A stretch of 64,000 bases of DNA from an uncultured Collinsella sp. (GCA_958407465.1 CATYIV010000006.1:13401-77400); one strand, 5' to 3'. Positions 49,775 through 58,091 are shown, numbered from the stretch's first letter. Translations and numbers: made by a program. The notes: a model not told the origin generated them from the letters alone.

Positions 49775-50551
49775 ATGCTGCTTCAGGCTTTTCTGGTTGG
49801 TCTTGCCGCTGCGATAGGTCAATCGGATTATTTACTCGGTACTGCGATGGTCGAGCGGCCGATTGTCCTCGGAGCGATCGTCGGTATTTTTTTGGGTGAT
49901 ATTCCGACTGGCGTTATTGTTGGTTTCCAGCTCGAACTCGCGTTCATGGGGGTCTGGCAGGTTGGTGCTGCCGTGCCGCCCAACGTAATTGTTGGTTCAG
50001 TTTTGGGAACAGCCTTTGCGATTACTATGGGTGCGGGTCCCGAGACCGCTCTGACTATTGCTATGCCCACTGCGGTGCTTGCCGGCATGTTTGACAGCCT
50101 TATGTATAGCGTTGTTACGCCTCCTATGGCTGTCTGGGCTGATCGTGGTGCCGAAAAAGACGACCCCAAAACGATTGCAGCCGCTATGTGGACCAATGGA
50201 ATTCTCTACATCATTGCGCTTGGCTTGATTTGCGGCGTGGCTTTTTACGTTGGAAATGATGCTGTTCAGGCACTGATTGACGCCATTCCTGATTGGCTTA
50301 CGAATGGGCTTACGATCGCAACGGGTATTCTGCCCGCGCTTGGATTTGCGCAGCTTATGTCAATCCTGTCCACCAAGGAGCTGAGCTTCCTATTCTTTGG
50401 AGGCTTCTTGCTGAGTGCCTATCTAAACATTCCGACGATCGGTATCGTGGCGTTTTCGCTGATCCTGATTGGGATTCTCAATATGGCTCACATTTTTATG
50501 CCTGCCAGTGCGGCGGTCGCTAAGGAGGTTGACGATGACAACGAATTCTAA
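49775..50551 (+). CDS. PTS mannose/sorbose-family IIC component
   Basis: The protein has 258 residues. ATG 49775 follows GGAAGAGGGAG. A polytopic membrane protein with about seven hydrophobic stretches. GAIVGIFLGDIPTGVIVGFQ, GVWQVGAAVPPNVIVGSVLG and MSILSTKELSFLFFGGFLLSAYL fit the EII-Sor family. It forms the sugar channel together with IID. It overlaps IID by 17 bp. Confidence 0.9.
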   Translation: MLLQAFLVGLAAAIGQSDYLLGTAMVERPIVLGAIVGIFLGDIPTGVIVGFQLELAFMGVWQVGAAVPPNVIVGSVLGTAFAITMGAGPETALTIAMPTAVLAGMFDSLMYSVVTPPMAVWADRGAEKDDPKTIAAAMWTNGILYIIALGLICGVAFYVGNDAVQALIDAIPDWLTNGLTIATGILPALGFAQLMSILSTKELSFLFFGGFLLSAYLNIPTIGIVAFSLILIGILNMAHIFMPASAAVAKEVDDDNEF

Positions 50552-51395
50552 TGATGTTCTTGAGCTCTCGCCGGAGTCAAATAAATCGACCGATAAGAGA
50601 ATAACCAAGAAAGACTTAAAGGCGTTATTTTGGCGCAGCTTTCCACTCAACATCATGTGGAGCTTTGACCGACAAATGAACGTTGGTTTCTGCTACGACA
50701 TGATTCCGGTAATCAAGCGGTTATACGATAAGCCTGAAGACCGGATCGAGGCATATAAGCGTCATCTTGAGTTCTACAATATTCAAGTTACGTTTAATCC
50801 TCTGGTCGCCGGCATTGTGGCCTCCATGGAGGAGGAAAACGCCAACAATCAGGACTTTGACACCGCCTCAATTAACGCCATGAAAGCATCGCTTATGGCT
50901 CCGCTTTCCGGTATTGGAGATTCACTGATTGCCAGTACGCTTCGCATGATTGCGACGGGCGTTGTGACAGGACTTTGCCTTTCGGGCAGTCTGCTCGGCC
51001 CAATCCTGTTCCTGCTTCTTTATAATGTCCCAACGATCCTGATCCGCTGGTTTGGGCTTCAGTATGGTTATTCGCTTGGCAGTGGCATGATTTCGAAGCT
51101 GAACGATTCTGATGTAATGCACAAAGTTACGTCCGGCCTGGCGATTGTGGGACTAATGGTAGTTGGTGGAATGGTGGCGACCACCGTTGCAGTTACCACT
51201 CCGCTCGCTCTTAACTTCGGCGACACCGCGTTTAAGTTGCAGGAAACGCTCGATGGGATATTCCCGGCTCTTTTGCCGCTCTGCGCGTTCGGGATCATGT
51301 GTCTTTGCAATAAGAAACAGGTCAAAATTATTTGGCAGATTGTGGGCATTCTCGCTGCGGGTATTGTGCTCGGCGTCCTGGGGATTTTGGGCTAG
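50535..51395 (+). CDS. PTS mannose/sorbose-family IID component
   Basis: The protein has 286 residues. ATG 50535 follows AAGGAGG inside the end of IIC. KKDLKALFWRSFPLNIMWSF and RHLEFYNIQVTFNPLVAGIV are typical of the IID start, followed by LMAPLSGIGDSLIASTLRMI and several C-terminal membrane segments. It completes the transporter with IIC. The stop overlaps the end of the convergent gntR-type gene by 4 bp. The sugar cannot be told from sequence. Confidence 0.9.
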   Translation: MTTNSNDVLELSPESNKSTDKRITKKDLKALFWRSFPLNIMWSFDRQMNVGFCYDMIPVIKRLYDKPEDRIEAYKRHLEFYNIQVTFNPLVAGIVASMEEENANNQDFDTASINAMKASLMAPLSGIGDSLIASTLRMIATGVVTGLCLSGSLLGPILFLLLYNVPTILIRWFGLQYGYSLGSGMISKLNDSDVMHKVTSGLAIVGLMVVGGMVATTVAVTTPLALNFGDTAFKLQETLDGIFPALLPLCAFGIMCLCNKKQVKIIWQIVGILAAGIVLGVLGILG

Positions 51396-52147
51396 AGAAG
51401 GCGTCCATCTTTTGAGATGCTGAACTCGAAGGACGATGCGTCTGCTCGCCAAACGGTTTTCGAATAGTGGAGCGGCATTTCATTGCAGGCATATGTGACG
51501 TGCTCGACAACGCTCACGGGGGCTCCAACGATATAACCGAGAAGGTTTGCTTCTTGGAGCCCCGCTATTCCTGCGGTGATTTTGAGTTTCTCAATACCGG
51601 TTGCGATGCTGTAATGGTTGGCGATCAGGTCGAAAAGACTGGCATTGTCTGTGAGAAGCTCCAGTAGTCCGGGTAGAGTGCCCTGCGTTGCATAAATGGT
51701 GTCGATGGCGCAGGGGGCATTTTCGATATAAACCAAGCGCGCAACTCGTTGCACTACGGTTCCGTTGTCAATTTTGAGCTCCCGTGCAATGTGGGCATCA
51801 GCCTTGATCAGGCCTGTTTCCAAGATGGACTTGGTTGTTTTATCGCCGTATTGGGGGTCGGAGCTCAAATTGAAAATGGTGCTTGTTCCTCGTTTCAGGG
51901 TGAGCTTCGATGGGTTTACGAATGTCCCCTTGCCTCGCAGGCGGTAGAGCAAGTTTTGGTCAATGAGATTCTGTACGGCGCGTCTTACGGTGATCCTGCT
52001 TACTTTGTATTGCTTGCAAAGCTCGGTTTCGGTGGGAATCTGACTGCCGCCGGGGAGTTCGCCAGAAACTATTTTCTTGAGGATATCGTTTTCAACGGTC
52101 TGATAGAGAAGCTCTGGCTGAGTGAGCTCGTCTTTTGCTGCAGGCAT
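51392..52147 (-). CDS. GntR-family regulator with UTRA ligand domain
   Basis: 251 residues from ATG 52147 (MPAAKDELTQ), which follows AAGGGG; an in-frame start 48 bp upstream lacks a site. Winged helix about 13-77 (QIPTETELCKQYKVSRITVRRA, shown as residues 37-58 in part; LRGKGTFV wing). UTRA effector domain about 90-245 (VQRVARLVYIENAPCAIDTI; LHYSKTVWRADASSFEFS). Such repressors sense sugar phosphates. It is convergent to the PTS operon and divergent from the esterase gene, so it probably controls one or both. Confidence 0.88.
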   Translation of the reverse strand: MPAAKDELTQPELLYQTVENDILKKIVSGELPGGSQIPTETELCKQYKVSRITVRRAVQNLIDQNLLYRLRGKGTFVNPSKLTLKRGTSTIFNLSSDPQYGDKTTKSILETGLIKADAHIARELKIDNGTVVQRVARLVYIENAPCAIDTIYATQGTLPGLLELLTDNASLFDLIANHYSIATGIEKLKITAGIAGLQEANLLGYIVGAPVSVVEHVTYACNEMPLHYSKTVWRADASSFEFSISKDGRLL

Positions 52148-52271
52148 GGTGGACCCCTTGGTCTTCAGTTTCTTTAGTACATAGATATACGACAACTGAG
52201 GACATCATAAGCCGTTATCTCAAAAGTTATGGAAATATCGATTTGGCGTTATCGCCGAGAGGGGATTTAAG

Positions 52272-53339
52272 ATGGGCAGACAATACGACGAGGCGTTGAT
52301 TGGCGCCATCTCCGGTCGCTCGTTTATAACCGAGAAGAGGGGACTCGAGGTTCAAATTCGTCCGGTTCCTGATGATGAAAGAGAGCATGTGCTTGACCCG
52401 CGAATTCTCGAGGTATCCCGCAAGAAGATGCGGAATGTTAGCATGTCTCCGAGCTGGACGAGCCTTATTGGAATGCGTCATCGCCCGGATAAGCCGACAT
52501 ACCGCCTACTCGATGGTGAGGTTCAGCGCGATGAGGTCCTCATGGAGGCAGCCGATCGCTATATAGATTTATTCGTCTGGACGCCACCAAATCATAAGGA
52601 GGCAAGTCCAGCGCTAGTTTACCTGCATGGCGGCGCGTTTATGGCGGGGAATGTTCTGCAATTTGAACATCAGCTCGAGTTCATCGCCGAAAAGTCTGGT
52701 GCAGTGGTGGTTTATCCGGAATACCGCTTGGCGCCGGAGACGGCATTTCCCGGGCAGATCGAGGATTGCGTTCTTGCTCTTGATTATGTGCGCGAGCATG
52801 CCGGGGATCTCGGAATCGATCCTCATAAAATAATGGTCGCCGGCGACTCTGCGGGAGGAAGCCTTACTAATGCGTGTGTTCAGCTCAGGGGTGCTGGAGC
52901 TGTAGCCCATGCCTTCGAAATCTATCCTGAAGTCGACCTTGCGGGCGAACAGGGCGAGGGATATGAGGATTTTCCTGCGATAGCCGATCAAGAGGACGTT
53001 GCGCGTTTTCGCATCGACCATCTTCGCGATTCGGACGGCCCGATGGTCGAACTTTGTGCACACGGAAAAATGTCTCCTCATGACCCGTTGATTTCTGCGC
53101 TAATGCTTGAGGACTGCACTGATTTCCCCCCGGTGACTATCGTGACATCCGAATACGATCCGCTTCGTATCCCCGATGAAAAATGGGCTACAAAATTACG
53201 GTCTTCAGGAATCGATGTCGAGGTCATCGAATATGCCGGATGTGACCATGGTTTCTTCGATCATTTTGGCGTGTACCCGCAATCGGAAGACGTGTGTTTG
53301 TTGATGGCTGAGAAGCTTAAAGAAATGGCTGTACAATAA
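52272..53339 (+). CDS. Alpha/beta hydrolase, HSL-type esterase
   Basis: The protein has 355 residues. ATG 52272 follows GAGAGGGG. Oxyanion-hole motif YLHGGAFMAGN (HGG near 119-121), nucleophile Ser193 in VAGDSAGGSL, Asp296 in VTSEYDPLRIPDE, His326 in GCDHGFFDHF: a full catalytic triad. Long N-terminal region (1-100) without known motif. No signal peptide, so cytoplasmic. Its place next to a sugar PTS and GntR regulator suggests it removes acyl groups from an imported glycan derivative; this is inference. Confidence 0.85.
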   Translation: MGRQYDEALIGAISGRSFITEKRGLEVQIRPVPDDEREHVLDPRILEVSRKKMRNVSMSPSWTSLIGMRHRPDKPTYRLLDGEVQRDEVLMEAADRYIDLFVWTPPNHKEASPALVYLHGGAFMAGNVLQFEHQLEFIAEKSGAVVVYPEYRLAPETAFPGQIEDCVLALDYVREHAGDLGIDPHKIMVAGDSAGGSLTNACVQLRGAGAVAHAFEIYPEVDLAGEQGEGYEDFPAIADQEDVARFRIDHLRDSDGPMVELCAHGKMSPHDPLISALMLEDCTDFPPVTIVTSEYDPLRIPDEKWATKLRSSGIDVEVIEYAGCDHGFFDHFGVYPQSEDVCLLMAEKLKEMAVQ

Positions 53340-53630
53340 CGTCTCTCGGCGATAAGGGACTGAAGTCGCCTGTGTTTCTGCATTCGTGGTTCTCAGTCTG
53401 ATTAAAAATGAGGCTTGCTCCTTGCCCGAGTGGGTGGGGAGCAGTTTGTTTTTTGTAGCGATACGAGGTGAGTGCCGCGCACTTTAGATCGCCATTTTGC
53501 TTCGCTGTATACCACTTGACGTAATAAAAGAGGCAAGGGCGGTGCGAGGGCCAACAGTCATTCTAAGCTCGGATTCGTATCCTAAAAGGTTGTTTCGGTT
53601 GCGTGGTACAATATAGCAAAAAAGAATGAT
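53340..53630. other. Gap between esterase and toxin-antitoxin genes
   Basis: No gene seen. It contains the esterase terminator (53416-53443), a TTGACGTAATA at 53517-53527 that resembles one half of the PTS palindrome, and the probable antitoxin -10 box TACAAT (53617-53622). Confidence 0.6.
53416..53443 (+). terminator. Terminator after the esterase gene
   Basis: Stem TGCTCC/GGAGCA with an inner GCCC/GGGT stem, followed by GTTTGTTTTTT-type U-run. Confidence 0.75.
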
Positions 53631-53658
53631 AAAATGAATTCGAAAAAGAATTCATTTT
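53631..53658. promoter_or_regulatory. Palindromic operator before the antitoxin gene
   Basis: AAAATGAATTC/GAATTCATTTT, 11-bp arms with a 6-nt A-rich spacer, lying directly before AGGAGG (53660-53665). Antitoxins of this class usually bind such a site to repress their own operon. Confidence 0.65.
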
Positions 53659-53670
53659 TAGGAGGTATGT

Positions 53671-53991
53671 ATGCCTGCTTTGCAGATGCTCGACAACCTT
53701 GTTCCAATTAGCGATTTCAGCCACGGTAAGGGCTCGGCTGCATTTTCGAAGGTTGGGGACGACAATCCAGTTGTGGTTCTCAAACACAACAAGCCAGCGT
53801 TTGTGATTGTGACACCCGATGAATATAGGGAAGCGAAGCAAGCGGAGGAGGACCTCGCCTTGTTAACGTTGGCACTTAAGAGAGTGGCTGTGGCACGTGA
53901 CGATGCGCTTGTTTCCCTGTCTGATGTTATGGAAGAGCTGGGTGTGAGCCAGGACGAACTCGATCAGATGGATGAGGTCGAGTTTGAATGA
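53671..53991 (+). CDS. Antitoxin, Phd/YefM-like
   Basis: The protein has 106 residues. ATG 53671 follows AGGAGG. The N-terminal half (VPISDFSHGKGSAAFSKVG; NPVVVLKHNKPAFVIVTPDEY) matches the Phd/YefM DNA-binding fold. The C-terminal half is an acidic helical tail that would wrap the toxin. The ATGA overlap with the toxin gene is the usual antitoxin-first coupling. Confidence 0.85.
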   Translation: MPALQMLDNLVPISDFSHGKGSAAFSKVGDDNPVVVLKHNKPAFVIVTPDEYREAKQAEEDLALLTLALKRVAVARDDALVSLSDVMEELGVSQDELDQMDEVEFE

Positions 53992-54338
53992 GTGGGTACG
54001 AAGTCGCTTTCTACCCGGATGCTCTCAAGGATATTAAGCGTCTGGACGGCTCCCAACGAAAGATCGTCCTTAAGGCTATAGAAAAAATCAGAACGAACCC
54101 ATTGCCGCAGAACGAAGGTGGATTCGGCAAGCCTCTTGGAAACAAGGCAGGTACGGATTTGACTGGCTTTATGAAAATCAAGCTCAGGGGAAGTGGCATT
54201 CGAATCGTGTACCGCCTCATCAGAATTAAAGAAAAGATGGCCATCGTAGTGGTAGGCGCTCGCGAAGACATGGAAGTCTACCGAACTGCTCAGAGACGAG
54301 AACTCGATTTCGAGAAATGGGCGGAAGAGAATATCTAG
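53988..54338 (+). CDS. RelE/ParE-family toxin
   Basis: The protein has 116 residues. YEVAFYPDALKDIKRLDGSQ and the core GFMKIKLRGSGIRIVYRLIR with AIVVVGAREDMEVYRTAQRR fit RelE-type mRNA interferases; basic and aromatic residues near the C-terminus (Arg, Tyr) could form the active site. A ParE-like target cannot be excluded. Starts at 53988 with a 4-bp overlap with the antitoxin. Confidence 0.83.
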   Translation: MSGYEVAFYPDALKDIKRLDGSQRKIVLKAIEKIRTNPLPQNEGGFGKPLGNKAGTDLTGFMKIKLRGSGIRIVYRLIRIKEKMAIVVVGAREDMEVYRTAQRRELDFEKWAEENI

Positions 54339-54373
54339 CTTTAACGATGAACGACGAGTGAGCGTTGGTGGGG

Positions 54374-54398
54374 CCCTGACGAATTAGATTCGTCAGGG
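54374..54398 (+). terminator. Terminator after the toxin gene
   Basis: A perfect 11-bp stem CCCTGACGAAT/ATTCGTCAGGG with a 3-nt loop, followed by TTTTT. Confidence 0.93.
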
Positions 54399-54491
54399 TT
54401 TTTCGCTGAACCAATTGCCTTCAGTCTCCGTTGACCTTTCCTTCCAATTCATCAGCCAACGTACGTCATGGCAATTCCCGGTAGGTCGCAG

Positions 54492-54579
54492 GGCGCTTCG
54501 CGGGCGGGCCAGGCTTTATCTGAACGACTTTGCGAAGCAACCGGAGTGAAGATAAAGCCTGGCCCGCCCGCGAAGCGCC
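54492..54579. repeat. Long perfect inverted repeat C before purE
   Basis: 29-bp perfect arms 54492-54520 (begins GGCGCTTCGCGGGCGGGCC) and 54551-54579. The 30-nt loop, read on the minus strand, is CTCCGGTTGCTTCGCAAAGT then CGTTCA, closely matching the core of element B. It lies between the toxin terminator and the purE promoter region. Confidence 0.88.
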
Positions 54580-54674
54580 ACAAAGACCGCAGGGACGGGA
54601 GCAGCTATACTACTCTCAGTAGTTAAGGGTCGCGGATCCGCCGCGTCGCCGTTCTCAACAGGAGGTCTTTGTTT

Positions 54675-55139
54675 ATGGCAGATCAAAAGCCGGTTGTCGG
54701 GATCATCATGGGTTCCAAGTCCGACCTGGGCGTTATGGAAGGTTGCACCGCCGAGCTCGAGGCGCTGGGCGTGCCCTATGAGCTTGTCATTGCGAGCGCA
54801 CACCGCACACCGGCGAAGGTCCACGAGTGGGCTTCGACTGCCGCCGATCGCGGTATCAAAGTGATTATCGCCGCCGCCGGCAAGGCCGCTCACCTGGGTG
54901 GTGTCGTGGCTGCCTTTACGCCGCTGCCGGTCATCGGCGTGCCTATGAAGACGAGTGACCTGGGCGGCATGGATTCGCTGCTGTCGATGGTGCAGATGCC
55001 TTCGGGCGTGCCCGTGGCCTGCGTTGCCATCAACGGCGCCAAGAACGCCGCCATCTACGCCACGCAGATTCTGGGCGCTTGCGACCCCGAGTACCGCAAG
55101 GTTATCGAGAAGATGAAGCAGGAGATGGCCGACGCCTAG
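54675..55139 (+). CDS. purE: N5-carboxyaminoimidazole ribonucleotide mutase
   Basis: The protein has 154 residues. ATG 54675 has AGGAGG 9 nt upstream. VGIIMGSKSDLGVMEGC and the active-site segments ASAHRTPAKVHEW and AAAGKAAHLGGVVAA are diagnostic. It moves the carboxyl group of N5-CAIR to form CAIR. No purK follows; the sortase gene does, after about 35 bp. Confidence 0.95.
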   Translation: MADQKPVVGIIMGSKSDLGVMEGCTAELEALGVPYELVIASAHRTPAKVHEWASTAADRGIKVIIAAAGKAAHLGGVVAAFTPLPVIGVPMKTSDLGGMDSLLSMVQMPSGVPVACVAINGAKNAAIYATQILGACDPEYRKVIEKMKQEMADA

Positions 55140-55174
55140 GCGTTCCGCCGTTTCACCGCAGTATAAGGAGAGCC

Positions 55175-56173
55175 ATGTCCGACTATCAGGGAAAACGATT
55201 CAAGGCTTCTCAGATTCCCGATCCGTCGAAGCCGGGTGCTGCCCATGCGGCACAGCAGGGTCGGACATCCTCTCCTCAGCAGCCGCGCGCGCCGCGTTCC
55301 GTAACGCCGGCGACGCATCGTCGACAGGACGTGCCGGCCGCATATCGACCTTCATCTTATAGCAACGCTAAGAAGCCGCCCCGGTCTTCATCGCATGCCG
55401 CGCCGTCGGATTACACCGAGCCGCCGCGCAAAAAGCGCCGCTCCATTATTCCCATTCTGCTCATCATCGTGGGCATCGGTCTGATTGTCGCCGCTGCCGC
55501 TATCTTTATTAATGCTCAGATTGGCTATAAGCAGGCGAGCGATTCGTATCAGAAAATCGAGAAGCAATATATAAGCGATAAGGACGCCAGCGGCGTGCCG
55601 ATTATCGACTTTGATGCACTTGCTCAGACAAACCCCGAGATTGTGGGTTGGATTTATGTGCCGGGAACCAACATCAACTATCCCGTGGTGCAGACCAACA
55701 ACAACTCCAAATACCTCAACACGCTGTTCGACGGTACGGCCAATGCATCTGGGGCCATTTTCCTGGATAGCGATGACACCGCGCCGGGAATGGTTGACCA
55801 GCAGACCACGATCTACGGCCACCATATGAACGATGGGTCAATGTTCAACGTGATTTCGGATACGACTGACCAGGCAACGTTCGATAGCATTGAATATGTG
55901 TACTACATCACACGGGATGCTACGTATAAGCTGCGTCCGCTGGCGACCAAGGTCGTTGAGGATACGTACTCCAAGGCGCGCACATCCAATTTTGAGGGCG
56001 ACGACGGGCTCAAGAACTACCTGTCCGAGATGCTCGACGGTGCCTCTGCCGTGGCGAGCGATGCCACCGATCGCGCCGCCTCGGCAACCAAGGTCGTAAC
56101 GCTTGTGACCTGTCGTTCGTTATCGCTGAGCAACACACGTGCCGTCATGGTGCTCACGCCGGTCGAGGAATAG
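55175..56173 (+). CDS. Class B sortase
   Basis: 332 residues from ATG 55175, which has AAGGAG. A long Pro/Ser/Arg-rich cytoplasmic N-terminus (1-88) precedes one transmembrane helix (about 91-113, IPILLIIVGIGLIVAAAAIF). The catalytic domain has His216 in TTIYGHHMNDGSMF, Cys313 in LVTCRSLSLSN and Arg322 in TRAVMVL, the class B triad. It anchors surface proteins to peptidoglycan by a transpeptidation reaction. No sorting-signal substrate is encoded in the window. Co-oriented with purE and the MoaE-like gene. Confidence 0.9.
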   Translation: MSDYQGKRFKASQIPDPSKPGAAHAAQQGRTSSPQQPRAPRSVTPATHRRQDVPAAYRPSSYSNAKKPPRSSSHAAPSDYTEPPRKKRRSIIPILLIIVGIGLIVAAAAIFINAQIGYKQASDSYQKIEKQYISDKDASGVPIIDFDALAQTNPEIVGWIYVPGTNINYPVVQTNNNSKYLNTLFDGTANASGAIFLDSDDTAPGMVDQQTTIYGHHMNDGSMFNVISDTTDQATFDSIEYVYYITRDATYKLRPLATKVVEDTYSKARTSNFEGDDGLKNYLSEMLDGASAVASDATDRAASATKVVTLVTCRSLSLSNTRAVMVLTPVEE

Positions 56174-56176
56174 ATA

Positions 56177-56626
56177 ATGGGCTACTCAATGACGGTGAAA
56201 GGGGAAATGATGCTCGAGAATGGCAAAACGATGCCTTCGGTTGATGCTTGGCTGCGCGAGGCCAAGGCCGATTCGTCGGCACCTGCGTGCGGTATGTATC
56301 TGACACATAACGGTGTGGTGCGTGCGACGCCCAAGGCCGAGGCGCGCGGTGTCGAGACCGATGGCGTGGCGCCGGGCCACAAGGTGGGAGGCATGGTGTT
56401 CGGCTACGACGCCAGCAAGGTGCAGGCTGCTATCGAGGCCACGAGCGCGATGCCGGGTATCGGCTATGTGCGCGTGTGGCTGGCAAGCGGCGAGCTCGCC
56501 GTGGGTGACGACATCATGCTCGTGCTCATCGGCGGGGACATTCGCCCGCATGTGGTCGATGCGCTGCAGGCACTCGTTGGCACCATCAAGAACGAATGCG
56601 TGAGTGAGGTCGAGCGCGAGGCGTAG
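56177..56626 (+). CDS. MoaE-like protein (molybdopterin synthase large-subunit fold)
   Basis: 149 residues from ATG 56177 (GAGGA upstream); ATG 56207 or 56210 are possible. The C-terminal half (VGGMVFGYDASKVQAAIEAT; YVRVWLASGELAVGDDIMLVLIGGD; DALQALVGTIKNECV) fits the MoaE pattern. However, the Lys residues that act near the end of MoaE (the FWKKE region) are not clear: the segment reads IKNECVSEVE. No other molybdopterin gene is nearby. It may be a divergent or repurposed MoaE. It starts 3 bp after the sortase stop, so it is in the same operon. Confidence 0.65.
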   Translation: MGYSMTVKGEMMLENGKTMPSVDAWLREAKADSSAPACGMYLTHNGVVRATPKAEARGVETDGVAPGHKVGGMVFGYDASKVQAAIEATSAMPGIGYVRVWLASGELAVGDDIMLVLIGGDIRPHVVDALQALVGTIKNECVSEVEREA

Positions 56627-56727
56627 AGGCTTGCGTCGATAGAAGGCTCGTTTATAAAAACGCCCGCCGGTACGTGTGATTGAACTGCCTCCCATTTCTT
56701 GGACATGAGAAATGGGAGGCTTTCTTT

Positions 56728-57219
56728 ATGCGCGTTGATTTGAGGGTGAAGCATGATGTCGAGGCCAGGAAGGCGGCCATAGGGCTCTTCGAGCTCGGAC
56801 ACGGGTATAAATCTGCCGCGATTGCCCTTTCGCTTCCCGCGGAAGCCGTGAGAAGATGGCAGGAGATATACCGCGCATTCGGGAGCGAGGTGCTGCTGCG
56901 CATGGACGGAAAGCAAGGCAGGTACACATACGAGCAGAAGGTCGCCGCAGCCTCCGCCGTGGTCGACGGCGGCATGACGAAGGCCGAGGCGATGGCGGCG
57001 TTCGGCATAATGTCGATGTCGCCGCTCAAGAGATGGTGCGCGCTCTACCGCCGGGGCGGCGCGGAGGCCCTGCGCCCGAGGCCCAAGGGCCGGCCGAGCG
57101 GTTCCAGGGCGAGGCCGCGGACCCGCGAGGAGGAGCTCGAGGAGCGCTGCCGAAGGCTCGAGGCCGAGGTGGCCTACCTAAAAAAATTACGCGCCCTGGT
57201 CGAGAGGGACGGGCTCTGA
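56728..57219 (+). CDS. IS3-family OrfA (DNA-binding subunit)
   Basis: The protein has 163 residues. ATG 56728 follows GGGAGG. A helix-turn-helix at the N-terminus (HDVEARKAAIGLFELGHGY; SLPAEAVRRWQEIYRAFG), a second HTH-like part (VVDGGMTKAEAMAAFGIMS), and a C-terminal Arg/Glu coiled coil (TREEELEERCRRLEAEVAYL) typical of the IS3 leucine zipper. Frame 0 ends at 57219, but ribosomes can slip at 57180-57186 to make the full transposase. Confidence 0.88.
   Translation: MRVDLRVKHDVEARKAAIGLFELGHGYKSAAIALSLPAEAVRRWQEIYRAFGSEVLLRMDGKQGRYTYEQKVAAASAVVDGGMTKAEAMAAFGIMSMSPLKRWCALYRRGGAEALRPRPKGRPSGSRARPRTREEELEERCRRLEAEVAYLKKLRALVERDGL
57180..57186 (+). promoter_or_regulatory. -1 frameshift slippery heptamer
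   Basis: A AAA AAA in the orfA frame (CTA AAA AAA). A shift of -1 leads into orfB reading ITRPGREGRAL. This is the standard IS3 signal. Confidence 0.88.
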
Positions 57220-58091
57220 CCAGGGCGAAGGCCGAAGCGGTCGCGGCCCTGCGCGCCGAGGGGCACGCACTCGGGCACCTGCTCGCATGCGCCGAGCTCA
57301 AGAGGTCGACCTACTACTACGCCCTCGCGCACCCGCCGAGGCCCACGCGCCCCGAGCTCCGGGAGGCGGCCGCCGAGATCTTCTCGCGCACCGCCAACGG
57401 CTGCGGGCACCGGCAGATAGCGATGTGCCTCAGGGCGGAAGAGGGGGCCGTGATAGCCGACAAGACCGTGCTCAAGATAATGCGCGAGATGGGGATTCGC
57501 TGCGGGATCAGACGCGAGACGGCCTACCACAGGTACAACTCGTACAAGGGCGTCGTCGGCAGGACGTTCGAGAACGTGATCGCGAGGGATTTCGACGCCG
57601 GGGCCCCGTGGCAGAAGCTGGGGACGGACGTCACCGAGTTCAAGGTGGCCGGCGGCAAGGCCTACTGGGCCCCGACGCTGGACTTCTGCACCAAGGAGAT
57701 CGTGGCGAGCGACATATCGACCACGCCCGACATGGCCCAGCAGGCGAGGATGCTCGACGAGCTGCTGTCCAAGATCCCCGAGGGCGCCGCCCCGACCATG
57801 CACTCGGACCGGGGCTGGCAGTACCAGCACGCCTCGTACACATCCAGGCTCGAGGCCGCCGGCATCGTCCAGAGCATGTCCAGGAAGGCGAACTGCATCG
57901 ACAATGCCGCCACCGAGCAGCTCTTCGGCCACGTCAAGGACGAGTTCTACAGGGGCCGCGAGTGGAAGACGTTCGAGGATTTCAAACGCGACCTGGAGGA
58001 ATACATAGTCCACTGGAACACGAGCCGGAGGCAGGTAAGATTGAAGGGCCTGACCCCGGAGGAGTACCGGAATCAGGCCCTTGCGGCCTAG
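57186..58091 (+). CDS. IS3-family OrfB (DDE transposase catalytic part)
   Basis: About 300 residues in the -1 frame, made mainly as an OrfAB fusion; no good separate start is seen. HTH_21-like segment (RPELREAAAEIFSRTANGCG; HRQIAMCLRA), then an rve integrase core with Asp in GTDVTEFKVAGGKAYW, Asp in MHSDRGWQYQ and Glu in NAATEQLFGHVKDEFY, the DDE triad with about 35 residues between the last two. The end LKGLTPEEYRNQAL is typical. It catalyses excision and insertion of the element. Confidence 0.9.
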   Translation: MTRPGREGRALTRAKAEAVAALRAEGHALGHLLACAELKRSTYYYALAHPPRPTRPELREAAAEIFSRTANGCGHRQIAMCLRAEEGAVIADKTVLKIMREMGIRCGIRRETAYHRYNSYKGVVGRTFENVIARDFDAGAPWQKLGTDVTEFKVAGGKAYWAPTLDFCTKEIVASDISTTPDMAQQARMLDELLSKIPEGAAPTMHSDRGWQYQHASYTSRLEAAGIVQSMSRKANCIDNAATEQLFGHVKDEFYRGREWKTFEDFKRDLEEYIVHWNTSRRQVRLKGLTPEEYRNQALAA

